Of a stretch of DNA of 64,000 nucleotides, positions 1-8,162 are shown piece after piece. The DNA comes from Rhodobacter sp. (GTDB taxonomy: Bacteria > Pseudomonadota > Alphaproteobacteria > Rhodobacterales > Rhodobacteraceae). The notes beneath the pieces were generated by a model, which saw only the letters and a list, made by a program, of their open reading frames with translations, ran no database searches and was not told the DNA's origin. Where the stretch lies: positions 372,001-436,000 of the forward strand of contig JADJAB010000002.1 in assembly GCA_016704435.1 (NCBI GenBank). Direction: 5' to 3'. Within the stretch, counting starts at the first letter, position 1. Every line of letters begins with the position of its first letter. A program made the position numbers and the translations under genes.

Positions 1-1
1 G

Positions 2-745
2 GCGCTGGCCCGCGCGCTGGGCCAAAGCTGGCGGTTAGGCCGCGGCCAGGCGCGGTCGGTCATCGTCTTCGGGCTGTGCCAGAACGCGGCCTACCTCGGC
101 CTCAACTTCATCGCCATGCAATGGGTGGAGGCCTCGCTGGCCGTGATCATCGCCGCCTCGATGCCGCTGATCGTGGCGGCGCTGGGCTGGGCCTTCAAGG
201 GCGAGCGGGTGGCACCGCTTGGCGTGGCCGGGCTGGCGGCTGGCTTTGTCGGCGTCGCGCTGATCATGCAGACGCGGCTGTCGGGCGGGGCCGATGCGGT
301 GGGCATCGTGCTGTGCCTGCTGGGTGCGCTGGCGCTGGCGGTGGCGACACTGACCATTGGCGGCGCCGCCTCGGGCGGCAATGTGCTGATGGTGGTGGGG
401 TTGCAGATGCTGGTCGGCTCGGTCGCGCTGGGCGGCATTGCCGCGGCGACAGAAGGCTTCCGCCTTGACCCGACCCCGGCCTTCTGGGGCGCCTTTGCCT
501 GGCAGATCATCGGGCCGGGTCTGGCCGCGACGCTGATCTGGTTCCGGCTGGTCGGCGATATCGGGGCGGTCCGGGCGGCCTCGTTCCACTTCCTGAACCC
601 GGCCTTCGGCGTGGCCTTCGCGGTGGCGCTTCTGGGCGAGCGGGTGAAGGGCTGGGACATGATCGGCGTCGCCGTCACCATGATCGGCATCCTTCTGGTG
701 CAGCGCGCCCGGATATCGGCGATCACGAAGCCGTCAGGCGGCTGA
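2..745 (+). CDS. EamA/DMT-family permease (5' truncated)
   Basis: This is the C-terminal part of an inner-membrane permease of the drug/metabolite transporter (EamA) superfamily. The reading frame is open from base 2 and the true start lies upstream of the window. About 247 residues are visible, with at least seven hydrophobic segments rich in Gly, Ala, Leu and Val. A typical EamA half-repeat begins near AAYLGLNFIAMQW, and the final repeat contains the usual FHFLNPAFGVAFA and LLGERVKGWD segments, where helix 9 of the family carries the conserved Pro and Glu. Members export small metabolites or amino acids, but the substrate cannot be read from sequence. It is co-directional with, and about 40 bases from, the CcdA gene. 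Confidence 0.85.
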   Translation, partial: ALARALGQSWRLGRGQARSVIVFGLCQNAAYLGLNFIAMQWVEASLAVIIAASMPLIVAALGWAFKGERVAPLGVAGLAAGFVGVALIMQTRLSGGADAVGIVLCLLGALALAVATLTIGGAASGGNVLMVVGLQMLVGSVALGGIAAATEGFRLDPTPAFWGAFAWQIIGPGLAATLIWFRLVGDIGAVRAASFHFLNPAFGVAFAVALLGERVKGWDMIGVAVTMIGILLVQRARISAITKPSGG

Positions 746-787
746 AACGCCGGAAACGGCCTGGCCTTGCGGGCCGTATCGGCTGGC

Positions 788-1501
788 ATGGATATCGTCC
801 TTGGCTATCTCGCGGGCCTGCTGACCCTGATCAACCCCTGCGTCCTGCCGGTGCTGCCGATCGTGCTGGCCAGTGCCGCGCAGGGGCACCGGCTGGGGCC
901 GCTGGCGCTGGCTTGCGGCATGGCGGGCAGCTTTGCGGTGCTTGGCCTTGTGGTCACCGCCTTCGGCGCCGCTGTCGGGCTGGATGCCGACCGGATGGCG
1001 CAGATCGGCGCCGGGCTGATGGTGGCCTTTGGCCTGATCCTGCTGATGCCGCGCCTGAACGCGGGCTTTGCCGCCGTGACGGCGGGTTTCGCCGCCCGGG
1101 CCGACGCCCGGATCGACGGCACCGCGGGCGCCGGACTTGCCGGGCAGGCCGCCGCCGGGGCGCTTCTGGGCGCGGTGTGGAGCCCATGTATCGGCCCCAC
1201 GCTGGGCGGCGCCATCGGCCTGGCCTCGCAGGGGCAGGGACTGGCCTTCGCGGGCGCGGTGATGCTGGCCTTCGGCCTGGGCGTGGCCACGGTGATGCTG
1301 GCACTGGCCTACGGCGCGCGGGCCACCCTTCTCGGCCGCCGCGCCGCGCTGTTGCGTCTGGCACAGGTCGCAAGGCCACTGATGGGCGCCGTGCTGCTGG
1401 CGGTGGGGCTGGCGCTGCTGTTCAAGCTGCAGCACCGGGTCGAGGCCTGGGCGCTGGAGGTGCTGCCGATCTGGCTGATCGACCTGTCCGTTTCCCTCTG
1501 A
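788..1501 (+). CDS. CcdA/DsbD-like transmembrane thiol-disulfide transporter
   Basis: A 237-residue integral membrane protein of the CcdA family, which passes electrons from cytoplasmic thioredoxin to periplasmic thiol proteins. The family's two redox cysteines are present: Cys18 in INPCVLPVLP in helix 1 and Cys134 in WSPCIGPTLGG, each followed by prolines as in CcdA. About six hydrophobic segments are visible. I chose the ATG at 788 because it starts just before the first helix; a TTG seven codons upstream is possible. The next gene, 19 bases downstream, is an exported thioredoxin-like protein, so the pair is probably a periplasmic reductant module like SoxV/SoxW or CcdA/TlpA. The final target (cytochrome c haem ligation, Sox, or another) is not shown by the sequence. 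Confidence 0.85.
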   Translation: MDIVLGYLAGLLTLINPCVLPVLPIVLASAAQGHRLGPLALACGMAGSFAVLGLVVTAFGAAVGLDADRMAQIGAGLMVAFGLILLMPRLNAGFAAVTAGFAARADARIDGTAGAGLAGQAAAGALLGAVWSPCIGPTLGGAIGLASQGQGLAFAGAVMLAFGLGVATVMLALAYGARATLLGRRAALLRLAQVARPLMGAVLLAVGLALLFKLQHRVEAWALEVLPIWLIDLSVSL

Positions 1502-1520
1502 CCCCCGCACAAAGGAGCCC

Positions 1521-1931
1521 ATGATGAACCGTCGAGATTTCCTGACCGCCACTGCCGCCGTGACGCTGGCCATGCCCCTGGCCGCCCAGGCAGCAGCGCG
1601 CGACTATGCGCCCGATCTTCTGGCCGCCGAACTGGCCGCCGGAAAGACCGTGTTCCTGGACTTCAGGGCCAGCTGGTGCAGCACCTGCGCCGCCCAGGGT
1701 CGCGTGATCGAGGCGCTGCTGCAGGAGAACCCGGCCTATGCCAGGGCGATCAGCTTCATCAACGTCGACTGGGATCGGTGGGGCAATGGTGATCTGGTGA
1801 AGGCACTGAACATTCCGCGCCGGTCGACGCTGGTGGTGCTGAAGGGCAAGGCGGAACTGGGCCGCGTCGTCGCCCAGACCGGCAAGGCCGAGATCAAGGC
1901 GCTGCTGGATTTGGCGCTGGCAGCGGCCTGA
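1521..1931 (+). CDS. exported thioredoxin-like protein, CSTC active site
   Basis: A 136-residue thioredoxin-fold protein with an N-terminal export signal (MMNRRDFLTATAAVTLA), Tat-like because of the RRDF motif and the alanine-rich cleavage region ending near AQAAA. The active site is WCSTC with Cys53 and Cys56, followed by the thioredoxin cis-proline region around NIPRRSTLVV. An AAAGGAGC ribosome-binding site precedes the ATG. It most likely receives electrons from the adjacent CcdA-like membrane protein and reduces a periplasmic disulfide. The thioredoxin domain is of minimal size and there is no second domain, so it is not a DsbD gamma/alpha fusion. Confidence 0.82.
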   Translation: MMNRRDFLTATAAVTLAMPLAAQAAARDYAPDLLAAELAAGKTVFLDFRASWCSTCAAQGRVIEALLQENPAYARAISFINVDWDRWGNGDLVKALNIPRRSTLVVLKGKAELGRVVAQTGKAEIKALLDLALAAA

Positions 1932-2089
1932 ACCGGGGCAAGGCAATGGCGCGGCTTGCGCCGCAAGCCTGATGTCTCGCCTCTGCGCCCTGGCGGGCGC
2001 AACGGGCTCGGGCGATGGGGGACTTTGTGCCCCCCAAACCCCCGAAAAAGAACCCGTGGCGCACCTTCCGAGGCGCAAGGCCGGGGGGG
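1932..2089. other. convergent intergenic region with hairpins
   Basis: This 158-base gap lies between the convergent thioredoxin and GST genes. It holds GGCTTG-CGCCG-CAAGCC (about 1953-1969) and a G5/C5 stem around GGGGGACTTTGTGCCCCCC (about 2017-2036). On the minus strand the second is followed downstream by a T-rich stretch. They are plausible bidirectional terminators, but the T-tracts are weak. I see no gene here. Confidence 0.35.
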
Positions 2090-2704
2090 TCAAGCTGCCT
2101 CTTGCATCAGCGCTGCGTCGCGCGCCTGCGCGCGCAGGCGGGCGGGGCGGGCCTTGCAGCGGGCGACCCAGTCGCGGATCAGCGGGTCGTCCGGCGTGGC
2201 ATCCTGGAACCAGGCATAGGGCGAATGCACCAGGAGGTCGGCGGCGGTGAAACGGTCGCCCATCAGCCAGGGGCCCTGTTCCAGTGCCGAGCGGATGCGG
2301 GCGGCGGCTTCTGCATGGGTGCGGAAGGTCGTGTCCAGCCAGTCATGCGCAATGCCTGCGGCTTCGAAGATCAGCACCGGCTCCAGTACGCCCTGATACC
2401 AGGTCAGCCAGCTGGCGAAGACTCCCCAGTCGGGGGTGCCGACGGCCGGTGAAAGGCCGGAGTCGGGAAAGAGCGTGCTCAGATGCAGGATGATCGCGCC
2501 GCGCTCGGTGATGACGCGGCCATCGTGGACCAGCACGGGCACCTTGCCCTCGGGATGCGGATTGGCGGGGTCGCGCCCGCCCGTGCCGTCGACGCGCGGG
2601 ATGGTGACGATGCGGGTCTCGATCCGGTCGGCGATGCCCATCTCGTCGGTCAGGGCGGCGATGGCGGAAGAGCGGCTGTTGGGGGCGTGGAACAGGGTCA
2701 GCAT
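2090..2704 (-). CDS. glutathione S-transferase family protein
   Basis: A 204-residue cytosolic GST-like protein. The N-terminal thioredoxin-fold half (residues 1 to about 80) contains the GST G-site pattern with NPHPEGKVPVLVHDG and the ERGAIILHLS segment. The helical C-terminal half ends with a D-rich segment (FTAADLLVHSPYAW) matching the GST_C N-capping motif. The start follows a short divergent promoter region shared with the WYL-type regulator at 2784, which suggests that regulator may control it. The substrate is unknown. Another GST-family gene lies at 15631. Confidence 0.85.
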   Translation of the reverse strand: MLTLFHAPNSRSSAIAALTDEMGIADRIETRIVTIPRVDGTGGRDPANPHPEGKVPVLVHDGRVITERGAIILHLSTLFPDSGLSPAVGTPDWGVFASWLTWYQGVLEPVLIFEAAGIAHDWLDTTFRTHAEAAARIRSALEQGPWLMGDRFTAADLLVHSPYAWFQDATPDDPLIRDWVARCKARPARLRAQARDAALMQEAA

Positions 2705-2783
2705 GGCAATGGTCCTTTGCGGTTGGTGGGTTTCGCTGGGTCTGTTATAACCGAAGGCTCCTGCCAGAACCTGTCAGCATGCC

Positions 2784-3485
2784 ATGCCCCGCGCCGACCG
2801 CCTGTTCCGCCTTCTGGCCGCCCTGCGCGGCCTGCCCGCCCCGGTCACCGCCGCCCGGCTGGCCGAGGAGACCGGTGTTTCCCCGCGCCAGATCTATCGC
2901 GATATCGAGGCCTTGCGGGCGGGCGGCGCGCTGATCGACGGGGCGGCGGGCTATGGCTATACCCTGGCCGAAGACCCCGCCCTGCCGCCGCAGATGCTTA
3001 CCCGGCTGGAGGTGGAGGCGCTGACCCTTGGCCTGGCCGAGATCCGGCTGGCAGGAGACCCGGCACTGGCCAGGGCGGCGGACACCGCTCTGGGCAAGAT
3101 CATCGCCACTCTGCCCGACCGGGTGCAGGCGCAGGCGCTGCACACCGCGCATCAGCTTTACCGCTTTGAAAAGCGCCCGCCCGCGCCCGCCCACCTGGCG
3201 ACCCTGCGCGAGGCGATCTGGGAGGAACGCGCCGTTGACATCACCTACCGCGACAGGACCGGAGCCGAGACGCAGCGCCGGATCTGGCCGCTGTCGGTCG
3301 TATTCCTTGACCGCACCCTGCTGTGCCTGGCCTTTTGCCAGCTGCGGCAGGATTTTCGCCGCTTTCACCTGGTAATGATGACCGGCCTTGTCCCTACGGC
3401 CGACAGCTTTCGGCCGCGCCGGGTGGCGCTGCTGCGGCAGATGCTGGCGCAGATGAAGACAGCGGACAGGCCGCGCCAAAGCTGA
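2784..3485 (+). CDS. HTH/WYL-domain transcriptional regulator (YafY family)
   Basis: A 233-residue regulator. Residues 1-60 form a winged HTH_11/DeoR-like domain (MPRADRLFRLLAALRG through SPRQIYRDIEALRAGG), and residues about 130-200 form a WYL domain with the expected basic segment RRIWPLSVVFLDRTLLCLAFC followed by DFRRFHL. WYL domains bind nucleic-acid-like or nucleotide ligands in several families, but the ligand here is unknown. It is divergent from the GST at 2704 with 79 bases between starts, the usual arrangement for a local regulator. Confidence 0.85.
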   Translation: MPRADRLFRLLAALRGLPAPVTAARLAEETGVSPRQIYRDIEALRAGGALIDGAAGYGYTLAEDPALPPQMLTRLEVEALTLGLAEIRLAGDPALARAADTALGKIIATLPDRVQAQALHTAHQLYRFEKRPPAPAHLATLREAIWEERAVDITYRDRTGAETQRRIWPLSVVFLDRTLLCLAFCQLRQDFRRFHLVMMTGLVPTADSFRPRRVALLRQMLAQMKTADRPRQS

Positions 3486-3569
3486 TCCAGATCAGATACG
3501 CGCGGCGATATCCGGTGTATCCGTTGCAGGAATTCCCTGCCCCCCTTCACTGCTCGCCGGACCCGTCCC

Positions 3570-4043
3570 ATGCGCCTGACCATCCGCACCAACCTTGCCG
3601 CCCGCGTCCTGATGTCCTGCGCCGTAAACGCGGGCCGGCAGTTGCGCGCGGCAGATATCGCGGCGGCCTGCAATGCCTCCGGCAACCATCTGGCCCAGGT
3701 CATCCACCAGCTGCAGGTCAACGGATTTGTCGTCACCCAGCGCGGACGGACGGGCGGGCTGCAACTGGCCCGCGCGCCGCAAGACATCTCGATCGGCCAG
3801 GTTTTCCGCCTGTTCGAATCCGGCGTGCCGTTCGCGGAATGCTTCGCGCCCGAGGGCAACACCTGCCCCCTGGTCACCGATTGCCGCCTGCGCGGCTTCA
3901 TCTCGCGCGCGGTGGAGGCGTTCTACCACGAGCTTGACCCGGTCACGCTGGAGGACCTTGTCCGCGGCAATTGCGGCCTGACCCGGCTTCTGGAACTGGT
4001 GCCGGATCCCGCCGCGATGCGCTGTGACCGAAAGGTCGCCTGA
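3570..4043 (+). CDS. nsrR: Rrf2-family Fe-S regulator, probably nitric-oxide sensor NsrR
   Basis: A 157-residue Rrf2-family winged-helix repressor. The N-terminal MRLTIRTNLAARVLMSCA and the recognition-helix region SGNHLAQVIHQLQVNGFV fit the NsrR subgroup. Three cysteines at positions 91, 99 and 105 (C-x7-C-x5-C) match the cluster ligands of characterised NsrR proteins in both spacing and residue number. NsrR loses DNA binding when its Fe-S cluster is nitrosylated by NO, and it controls NO detoxification and denitrification genes. The window ends in nosR, so the host probably makes NO intermediates. The ABC exporter starts 90 bases downstream; whether it is an NsrR target is inference. Confidence 0.85.
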   Translation: MRLTIRTNLAARVLMSCAVNAGRQLRAADIAAACNASGNHLAQVIHQLQVNGFVVTQRGRTGGLQLARAPQDISIGQVFRLFESGVPFAECFAPEGNTCPLVTDCRLRGFISRAVEAFYHELDPVTLEDLVRGNCGLTRLLELVPDPAAMRCDRKVA

Positions 4044-4049
4044 AGCGGG

Positions 4050-4077
4050 TTGTGACGAAAATCATATTCCCTATCGT
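4050..4077 (+). promoter_or_regulatory. possible sigma-70 promoter for the exporter operon
   Basis: TTGTGA (4050-4055) and TATCGT (4072-4077) are separated by 16 bases in the gap between nsrR and the membrane fusion protein. Each hexamer matches the consensus at four or five positions. This gap is AT-richer than its surroundings. It is a pattern match only. Confidence 0.3.
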
Positions 4078-4133
4078 GAATGCGTAGACTAAAGACGCGC
4101 AAGACGCTTCGCCCGCGACCTGAAAGGCGCCAG

Positions 4134-5360
4134 ATGACCGATCAGACCGAAGACGACCTGCCGCTTGCGGTGGTCACCCCCGAAGTGGCGCCGCCAAAGC
4201 GCAGTCTGCGGTTTCGCAAGCGCTGGTTGCTGCTGCTGCTGCTGCCGCTGTTCCTGTTCACCGGCGGGGTGCTGGGCATGTACTACCAGCCGCCGGGCCT
4301 GCAGAAATTCTACGCCCTGACCGGGCTGACACCGGGCGGTGGCTCGACCTCGCCCATCGCCCTGCCGCCCGAGATCGAGCTGCCGAAGGAAATGGCCGAG
4401 ACCATGCGCGCGACCGATGTCGTCGGGCTGGCCCGGCTGATGCCGCGCGGCGATGTGTCGATCGTGGCCGCCCCCTACGGCGCCGGCGACGCGCGGGTGG
4501 CCGAGATTCTGGTTGCGGTCGGCGATCTGGTGGCCAGGGGCGATGTGGTCGCCCGGCTGGACAACGAAGGCCAGCTGCAATCGGCGGTCCTCTTGGCCGA
4601 GGCCAATCTGGCCATCCGCCAGGCCACGCTGGCGCAGACCCGCGCCGCAGTCGAAACCTCGCGTGCCGAGGCGGAGGCGGTGCTGGAGCAGGCCACGGTC
4701 GCCGCCGCCGAGGCGCAAAGCGACCTTGCCCGCACGACCGAGCTTTTTGGCCGCGGCGTCGTCACGCAATCCAACCTCGATGCCGTCGGCGCCGCGGCCA
4801 AGCAGGCCGCCGCGGCCGTGGTCAAGGCCGAGGCCACGCTGTCGCGCTTTACCGGCACCGACACCGAAGCCCAGCCGGACGTGATCGTGGCCAGCCGCAA
4901 CCTTGCCGCCGCCGAGGCGGAACTGACTCGCGCGAAAACGGACCTGGCCCGCGCCGCCGTCCGGGCACCGATCGACGGCACCATCCTGGATATCCACGCC
5001 ACCCCCGGCCAGCGCCCGCCGACGCAAGGCATCATGGAGATGGGCGACACATTGCACATGATGGCCGAGGCCGAGATCTATCAGGACCGCATCGCGCAGG
5101 TCACGCCGGGCCAGCCGGTGGAACTGGCGGCGGCGGCGCTGGGGGTCACGCTGCAGGGGCGGGTTGCTTTTGTGGGGCTGACGGTGGGGCGGCAGGGCCT
5201 GCTGTCCGACGACACCGCCGCCAACACGGATGCCCGCGTGATCCGGGTCATGGTCGAACTGGACCCGGCCTCGTCCGAAATCGCCGCGCGCTATACCAAT
5301 CTGGAAGTGATCGCCCGGATCGACACCCACGCCCCGGCCGCACCCCCGGCCGCACCATGA
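4134..5360 (+). CDS. HlyD/DevB-family membrane fusion protein of an ABC exporter
   Basis: A 408-residue periplasmic adaptor. A cytoplasmic basic N-terminus is followed by one transmembrane segment (WLLLLLLPLFLFTGGVL), a biotinyl-lipoyl half (VSIVAAPYGAGDARVAEILV), a long alanine/glutamate-rich coiled coil (about residues 150-290) and a second lipoyl half (VRAPIDGTILDIHATPGQ). This is the HlyD order. I chose the ATG at 4134 because GAAAGG lies just upstream; an in-frame ATG at 4080 lacks a ribosome-binding site. It overlaps the permease gene by four bases. With the DevC-like permease and DevA-like ATPase it forms a tripartite exporter of the DevBCA type. That family exports glycolipids in cyanobacteria; the substrate here is unknown. 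Confidence 0.85.
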   Translation: MTDQTEDDLPLAVVTPEVAPPKRSLRFRKRWLLLLLLPLFLFTGGVLGMYYQPPGLQKFYALTGLTPGGGSTSPIALPPEIELPKEMAETMRATDVVGLARLMPRGDVSIVAAPYGAGDARVAEILVAVGDLVARGDVVARLDNEGQLQSAVLLAEANLAIRQATLAQTRAAVETSRAEAEAVLEQATVAAAEAQSDLARTTELFGRGVVTQSNLDAVGAAAKQAAAAVVKAEATLSRFTGTDTEAQPDVIVASRNLAAAEAELTRAKTDLARAAVRAPIDGTILDIHATPGQRPPTQGIMEMGDTLHMMAEAEIYQDRIAQVTPGQPVELAAAALGVTLQGRVAFVGLTVGRQGLLSDDTAANTDARVIRVMVELDPASSEIAARYTNLEVIARIDTHAPAAPPAAP

Positions 5361-6528
5361 GCCGCCTTCTGCAAGCGCTGTTCGGCCGCCTGCCGATCGG
5401 CTGGCTGCAACTGACCCACAGCCGCACCCGCTTTGCCGCCGCCCTGGCCGGCGTTGCCTTCGCCAATGTGCTGGTCTTCGTGCAGATGGGCATCATGAAT
5501 TCGATGGCCGTCGCCACGCTGAAACCCTATGGCTTCTTCGCGGCCGACATCATGATCTCTGCCTCGGACGCCAATTCGATGACCGAAGGCGGCAATGTTG
5601 CGCGGCAATGGCTGTTCCAGGCGCTGGAAGACCCCGATGTCACCGCCGGCACCGGGCTGTTCGTCGGCAACATCAGCTGGCAGCGCCCGGAAAAGACGCT
5701 GGGGCTGACCACTTATGGCATCGACCCTACGCTGGCCGGCTTCATCAGCCCCGACCTTGCGGCCAAGTCGGGCGCGCTGCAACTGCAGAACTCGGGCATC
5801 CTTGACCGCAACAGCCGCGCCTTCCGCAGGAAGAGGCCGCTGGAATCCGCCCGCAAAGCCCGCTGACCTTCGAGGTCTCGGGCACGACGCTGACGCTGTA
5901 TGATACCTTCGCCGGGGGCGGCGGCTTCGGCGGCGACGGGTTCATGATCGTGTCGGACCAGACCTTCCTGACGCTGTTCCCCGCCCGCCGGTCCGGCGCC
6001 CCGGATCATATCCTGCTGCAGGTCCGCCCCGGTGCCGACCCGGTGGCGGTGGCCGCCCGGCTGCGCGGCATCGTCTCGGACAAGACCCTGCGCATCCGAA
6101 GCTATGCCGAAGCCGGCGCCGCCGATCTTTCGTATCAGCAGACCAAGCGGCCGACCGGCATCATCTTCGGCTTCGGCGTCATCATCGGCGTGCTGGTGGG
6201 GATCGTGATCCTGTACCAGGTGCTGTCCACCGACGTGGCCGACCACCTGTCGGAATATGCCACCTTCAAGGCGATGGGCTACAGCCACCGCTTCATCCTG
6301 GGCATCGTCTTCGAAGAGGCGCTGATCCTGGGCATCCTGGGCTTCATTCCCGGCTTTACCATCGCCACCGGATTGCTGACCGGCATGGCCATGGCCACCA
6401 CGCTGCCGCTGGCGATGACCTCGGGCATGGCCGTTTCGGTCTTTGTCGGCTCCATCGTCGCGGCCGCCCTGTCTGGCGCCTTCGCCACCCGTCGGCTGGC
6501 CGCTGCCGACCCGGCCGATCTGTTCTGA
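5357..6528 (+). pseudogene. DevC-like ABC exporter permease, frameshifted
   Basis: A DevC/MacB-type permease of about 390 residues if one base is restored. The first part (5357 to about 5820) carries the N-terminal helix (RTRFAAALAGVAFANVLVFV) and periplasmic domain up to LDRNSRA. The remainder reads in the next frame from about 5821 to 6528, through TLTLYDTFAGGGGFGGDG, the helix GVIIGVLVGIVILYQVL, the hallmark STDVADHLSEYATFKAMGYS and two last helices. The two parts join without lost family sequence, so a single-base deletion near 5816-5824 explains the break. Both neighbours in the operon are intact. Assembly error is as likely as inactivation, perhaps more so, because four other genes here show the same lesion. 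Confidence 0.8.
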
Positions 6529-6538
6529 GCGGGGCCCC

Positions 6539-7234
6539 ATGCAGACCGAGTTTCCCATAAGCATCAATGGCTTGAATCACTGGTTCGGCACCGCCGAGGC
6601 GCGCAAGCAGGCGATCTACGAGGTCACGCTGAACATCCGCCCCGGCACGCTGACGGTGATGGTCGGCCCCTCGGGCTCGGGCAAGACCACGCTTCTGACG
6701 CTGATGGGCTGCCTGCGCGATGTCCAGGAAGGCTCGGTCGCGCTGCTTGGGCATGAGTTGCATGGAGTAAAGGAAGACATGGCCACCCGGCTGCGCCGCC
6801 GCCTTGGCTTCATCTTTCAGGCCCACAACCTGCATGGCAGCCTGACTGCGCTGCAGAACGTGCGGATGGGTCTGCAGGTCCATGCCACGACCGACGCCGC
6901 CACCGAGGCCAGGGCCGCCGCGCATATCCTGACGCTTCTGGGCCTGGCCGACCGGCTGGACTATCTGCCCGCCAACCTGTCGGGCGGCCAGAAGCAGCGC
7001 GTCGCCATCGCCCGTGCGCTGGCGGCCAGCCCCGCGGTGGTCTTTGCCGACGAACCCACCGCCGCGCTGGACCGCGACAGCGCGGCCAATGTCGTCAGCC
7101 TGCTCAAGCGGCTGGGAGAGGTGCGCGGCACCACCACCGTCATGGTCACCCACGACAGCCGCATCCTGGAACGCGCCGACCGCATCCTGACACTGGAAGA
7201 CGGCCGCCTTGTCGCCGATACCGCCCCGGCCTGA
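6539..7234 (+). CDS. DevA-like ABC exporter ATP-binding protein
   Basis: A 231-residue nucleotide-binding protein that powers the exporter encoded just upstream. Walker A is GPSGSGKTT (residues about 42-50), the Q-loop region is FIFQAHNLHGSLTALQNV, the signature is LSGGQKQRVAIARAL and Walker B is VVFADEPTAALD, followed by the H-loop MVTHDSRI. It belongs to the LolD/MacB/DevA group of short exporter ATPases. The ATG at 6539 follows the permease stop by ten bases. An in-frame upstream extension to 6443 would run back into the permease and is unlikely. Confidence 0.9.
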   Translation: MQTEFPISINGLNHWFGTAEARKQAIYEVTLNIRPGTLTVMVGPSGSGKTTLLTLMGCLRDVQEGSVALLGHELHGVKEDMATRLRRRLGFIFQAHNLHGSLTALQNVRMGLQVHATTDAATEARAAAHILTLLGLADRLDYLPANLSGGQKQRVAIARALAASPAVVFADEPTAALDRDSAANVVSLLKRLGEVRGTTTVMVTHDSRILERADRILTLEDGRLVADTAPA

Positions 7235-7318
7235 CCGATGGCGCGACGGATCGTTGCGCGCGGCCCGGATATCGGGCTGAATGGGCGGATGCGGCCGAAG
7301 CATCCGGGTCTTTGACGA

Positions 7319-8155
7319 ATGGGCGAACCCTGCATCATCTGCGTGGCGATCACCGGTTCGGTGCCGACCAAGGCGGACAACCCGGCCCTGCCGGTCAGCG
7401 TCGCGGAACAGATCGAAAGCACGCAGGCGGCCTTCGAGGCCGGCGCCGCCATCGCGCATTGCCATGTGCGCGACGACGAAGGCCGACCGACCAGCGACCC
7501 CGCACGGTTCGCCCGGCTGCAAGAGGGGCTGCACAGGCACTGCCCCGGCATGATCGTGCAATTCTCGACCGGCGGCCGGTCGGGTGCGGGGCCGGAGCGC
7601 GGTGGCATGTTGGCCCTGCGGCCCGATATGGCCAGCCTTGCGGTCGGGTCGAACAACTTTCCGAGCCGCGTCTACGAGAATCCGCCCGATCTGGTCGACT
7701 GGCTGGCGGCCGAGATGCTGGCCCATGACGTCAAACCCGAGATCGAAGCCTTCGACCTGAGCCACATCCTGAAGGCGCATCAAATGTGGCGGGCCGGGCA
7801 AATCCGCGATGTGCCCTATGTGCAGTTCGTCATGGGGGTAAGGAACGCCATGCCGGTCGACCGCGATGTCTTCGATTATTACGTCCATACCGTGAAGCGG
7901 CTGTTCGGCGAGGGTGCGCCCTGGTGCGCGGCCGGGATCGGGGCAAACCAGATCGTCCTGAACGAATGGGCGATCGCGGCGGGTGGTCACGCCCGCACCG
8001 GGCTGGAGGACAACGTCCGGCTGGACCGCGACCGGCTGGCACCGTCGAATGCCGCACTGGTCGCGCGGGTGGTCGCGCTGTGCCAGCAGCACGACCGGCC
8101 GGTGGCGGATTGGCACACCGCGCGGCGGCTGCTGGGGCTGCCCTTGCCCGCCTGA
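7319..8155 (+). CDS. BKACE-family beta-keto acid cleavage enzyme (DUF849)
   Basis: A 278-residue TIM-barrel metalloenzyme of the 3-keto-5-aminohexanoate cleavage (Kce/BKACE) family. These enzymes condense a beta-keto acid with acetyl-CoA and split it into acetoacetate and a new acyl-CoA. The N-terminal AITGSVPTKADNPALP and the zinc-binding AHCHVRDDEGRPTSDPARF are characteristic, and FSTGGRSG and AAGIGANQ complete the active-site set. The family acts on many beta-keto acids (dehydrocarnitine, 3-keto-5-aminohexanoate and others), so the substrate is not assigned. It stands alone, 84 bases after the exporter ATPase, with a GCCCG-GATAT-CGGGC hairpin between. Confidence 0.85.
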   Translation: MGEPCIICVAITGSVPTKADNPALPVSVAEQIESTQAAFEAGAAIAHCHVRDDEGRPTSDPARFARLQEGLHRHCPGMIVQFSTGGRSGAGPERGGMLALRPDMASLAVGSNNFPSRVYENPPDLVDWLAAEMLAHDVKPEIEAFDLSHILKAHQMWRAGQIRDVPYVQFVMGVRNAMPVDRDVFDYYVHTVKRLFGEGAPWCAAGIGANQIVLNEWAIAAGGHARTGLEDNVRLDRDRLAPSNAALVARVVALCQQHDRPVADWHTARRLLGLPLPA

Positions 8156-8162
8156 CCTCCGG

